DNA of 64,000 bases from JAJNBA01 sp963842295 (GTDB lineage Bacteria > Actinomycetota > UBA4738 > HRBIN12), in the NCBI GenBank assembly GCA_963842295.1, contig CAWJFY010000005.1, forward strand, positions 1-64,000, read 5' to 3'. The translations under genes were made by a program, and so were the position numbers. The notes beneath the pieces were generated by a model. That model was given only the letters and a program-made list of their open reading frames with translations, was not told the origin of the DNA and ran no database searches. Of the stretch, positions 62,801 through 64,000 are shown piece after piece (within the stretch, counting starts at the first letter, position 1; each line of letters starts with the position of its first letter).

Positions 62801-63220
62801 TCCCGTGTTGACGCCCATCCGGACGTGGAGGTCGATGGCCGGATCCTGCTCGTTCATCTCGGCCATCGCGTCGCGGATCCCGAGCGCGGCGCGGACCGCG
62901 CGTTCGGGGTCGTCCTCGTGCGCCGTCGGCGCGCCGAACACCGCCATCACCGCGTCGCCGATGAACTTCTCGACGGTCCCCCCGCGGCGTTCGAGCTCCT
63001 CGCGGAGACGGGCGAAGTACGGCGTGAGGGTCGCGCGCACATCCTCAGGATCGAGTTGTTCGCTCCTGCTGGTGAAGCCGACGAGATCGGCGAACAGGAC
63101 CGTGACGACCTTGCGCTCCTCGCGTGCCGATCCTGCCGGTTCGCCGAGCGCCGATCCGCAGTTCGCGCAGAACCTCGCGTCATCGGGGTTCTCTCGCCCG
63201 CATCTGGAGCAGGTCTGCAC
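59864..63220 (-). CDS. zinc-ribbon class III cyclase / AAA ATPase / TPR regulator
   Basis: This 1118-residue multidomain protein has a zinc ribbon (Cys 4, 7, 18, 21), a class III adenylate/guanylate cyclase domain (about 37-220; VTVLFADLVGFTSRSEQ, VEKFIGDAVMAVFGAP with the substrate Lys, NTAARLQTSAP), an AAA_16 ATPase (Walker A LVGEPGIGKSRLVHEL; VLVFEDLHWADDG) and a long TPR array to the end (AFALSSLGTALINRGDTDEG). This is the CyaA-MalT-like layout common in soil Actinobacteria. GTG 63220 starts at the ribbon. The gene ends 4 bases inside the convergent dehydrogenase gene. Confidence 0.9.
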   Translation of the reverse strand: MQTCSRCGRENPDDARFCANCGSALGEPAGSAREERKVVTVLFADLVGFTSRSEQLDPEDVRATLTPYFARLREELERRGGTVEKFIGDAVMAVFGAPTAHEDDPERAVRAALGIRDAMAEMNEQDPAIDLHVRMGVNTGEALVSLGAHPLAGEGMAAGDVVNTAARLQTSAPVDGILVGEATYVATERAIEYREAERVEAKGKVDPVQAWEAVEARSHYGIDITRRVDTALVGRERELALLRDALDRARHQAEPQLVTLVGEPGIGKSRLVHELFVHIEGMPDLITWRQGRCLPYGDGVSYWALGEMIKAEAGILETDTDGEAADKVDRSVTELIAEEDEQRWVARHLRPLIGLTRERDAGSETMEDGPAAWRRFLEALAERRATVLVFEDLHWADDGLLDFLDDLIDWTRDVPLLMVCTARPELLARRPGWGGGKLNATTLSLAPLSDEETAVLLAGLLDRSVLPAELQSALLVRAGGNPLYAEEFARMAADRSVTDLAAAELPGSVQGIIAARLDGLNPEDKSLLQDAAVVGKTFWVGAVAAIGARERADLERRLHELERGRFVRRSRRSSVGGETEYAFLHLLVRDVAYGQIPRGARGEKHREAAAWIGSLGGDRVEDRAELLAHHYGSALELTRAAGLDATALEGPARLALRAAGERADALGAYAAAERAYAAAVDLWPPDDPERSALLLRYGRTLSLDRDAGSEELTEARDGFLASDQRDAAAEAELLIGDLAWRRGMGEEAQTHIERAMTLADGLPPTPELAAVKSHLARYFMVAGRHDDAIGIGREALAMARELEQDDLQAFALSSLGTALINRGDTDEGFRDLEEGIAIAERANSPWHVTRGRVNLGVSYFLVGDVNAAIPVHERNLEAARRFGIQGAIIWNLAEVAFDYCLAGRWDESLAIHDAEIARIEAGAPHYIETQHRHSRSRIRRGRGDLAGAFEDADRAVDAGREAGDPQALLPCLAERARALLVAGRGDEAEVVVEEILDLNAAEPSLDWSWWILQASIVLTARGRGDDLLALGGERLPSDWVRAARLWASDDIAGAADLLGEMGAAPDEAYARMRLAERLIAAGRRAEAEPALSRALELFRMMGATAWIGEAERLLAPPA

Positions 63221-63230
63221 GGCGGGGAGC

Positions 63231-63900
63231 CTACTCCGCGGTCTGTCCCTCAGAGGCTCGGTCGAGCTCGGCGTAGGCAGCTCGCACCTTCCGGTACCGG
63301 TGCGCGACCCACCACACGGCGACCGCCACGACAGCCGCGGCGATCGCCCACGCCACCGGCTGCAGGATGTCCTCGACCTTCGTCCAGTTCTCACCGAGCA
63401 GGTAGCCGAGCCACGCCAGCGCGAACGTCCACGGCAGGCATCCGAGCACCGTGTACACGGTGAAGCGCCAGAACGGCATCCGAGCGACGCCCGCCGGAAG
63501 GGAGATGAACGTCCGGATCACCGGCAGCAGTCGGGAGACGAACACGGTGAGCTCACCGCGGCGCTCGAACCACTCGTGCGCCCGGTCGACCTCGTGGGGA
63601 AGCACGAGGACGTACCTCCCGAACCGGTCGATCAGCGGCCGGCCCCCTGCCGCGCCCGCCCAGTAGGCCAGCCACGAGCCGACCAGGTTCCCGGCCGTCC
63701 CCACGAGTGCCACCGTCACGAGGTCGAGCTCCTGGCCCGCACCTGCGAACGATGCGCTGGCGAGCGCGCCGCCGAACAGCATCGTGACCTCCGAAGGGAT
63801 CGGGATGCAGGCCGACTCCAGCACCATGAGGAGGAACACGGCCAGGTAGCCGTAGTCACCGATGAAGGTTGGTGATGAAGTCGTTGAATATCGCGAGCAC
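63231..63900 (-). CDS. DedA family membrane protein, N-terminus probably frameshifted
   Basis: This is a DedA/SNARE-associated protein of about 223 residues with the signature FLLMVLESACIPIPSEVTML, ALVGTAGNLVGSWLAYWAG and SRLLPVIRTFISLPAGVARM. DedA proteins act in lipid flipping and membrane homeostasis. The open frame begins at 63839 (ATG), but the 60 bases upstream read VLAIFNDFITNL from GTG 63900, then need removal of one T near 63867 to join IGDYGYLAVF, the normal DedA start. The rest, to 64000, shows no gene. Confidence 0.8.
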
Positions 63901-64000
63901 GCAGCGAGCGCCCTCCGGTGCGGGAATAAGGCCAGCCTACCAGCGCGTTCTTGAGGCTCCGGAGCGGTTGTGGCCTGAGCTCGCGACGATCCTCGGCCCG

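Overview
The window is a high-GC bacterial chromosome segment (no rRNA, tRNA, CRISPR or insertion sequence seen) and is most likely from an uncultured, soil-type Actinomycetota. The grounds are strong G/C at third codon positions, frequent GTG and TTG starts, LytR-CpsA-Psr (LCP) wall proteins, probable F420-linked enzymes (an F420:NADPH-reductase-like protein, a Ddn-type nitroreductase, a PPOX-fold protein), and a potassium locus laid out like the ceoB/ceoC region of mycobacteria (OB-fold protein, two TrkA proteins, KimA-like permease). The class cannot be fixed from the sequence.

Layout. 0-8.4 kb: hydrolase, DHA2 exporter, monooxygenase, PadR plus 2TM pair, an ECF sigma operon with a GerMN-domain anti-sigma-like protein, and an alkaline-phosphatase-superfamily phosphodiesterase; almost every gene here carries single-base indels. 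8-12 kb: unrelated single genes separated by gaps holding a degenerate palindromic repeat. 12-16 kb: class III cyclase, animal-type haem peroxidase, secreted protein. 16-19.6 kb: ECF sigma and anti-sigma pair, then three overlapping lipoprotein genes. 19.7-23.5 kb: giant LuxR regulator, and a DUF2975/XRE pair behind a 49-bp inverted repeat. 23.5-32.2 kb: small stress and redox enzymes (two DinB, RidA, VOC, SRPBCC, F420-type, cupin-zinc ribbon).

32.4-48 kb: kbl-tdh threonine catabolism operon; MarR divergent from a DrrAB-type exporter; OsmC; flippase; LOG-like protein; MrfA-type helicase; cation exchanger; then a tandemly duplicated two-gene module in which each LCP protein is translationally coupled to a membrane-anchored partner of unknown function. 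48-58.4 kb is an ion and energy block: NhaA, H+-pyrophosphatase, OB-fold protein, two TrkA proteins, a KdpDE-type two-component system without kdpFABC, and a KimA-like K+ permease. 58.4-63.9 kb: GNAT, 2-hydroxyacid dehydrogenase, a 1118-residue cyclase-ATPase-TPR regulator and DedA.

The best candidates for something undescribed are the duplicated LCP-partner module with its 33-bp tandem repeat, the orphan KdpDE with 11-bp phased boxes ahead of a KimA-type transporter, and the gene-fragment duplications and dispersed repeats in the first 24 kb. The clustered frameshifts at 0-8.4 and 17.8-26.3 kb look mostly like extra single bases and should be treated as possible sequence errors until tested.
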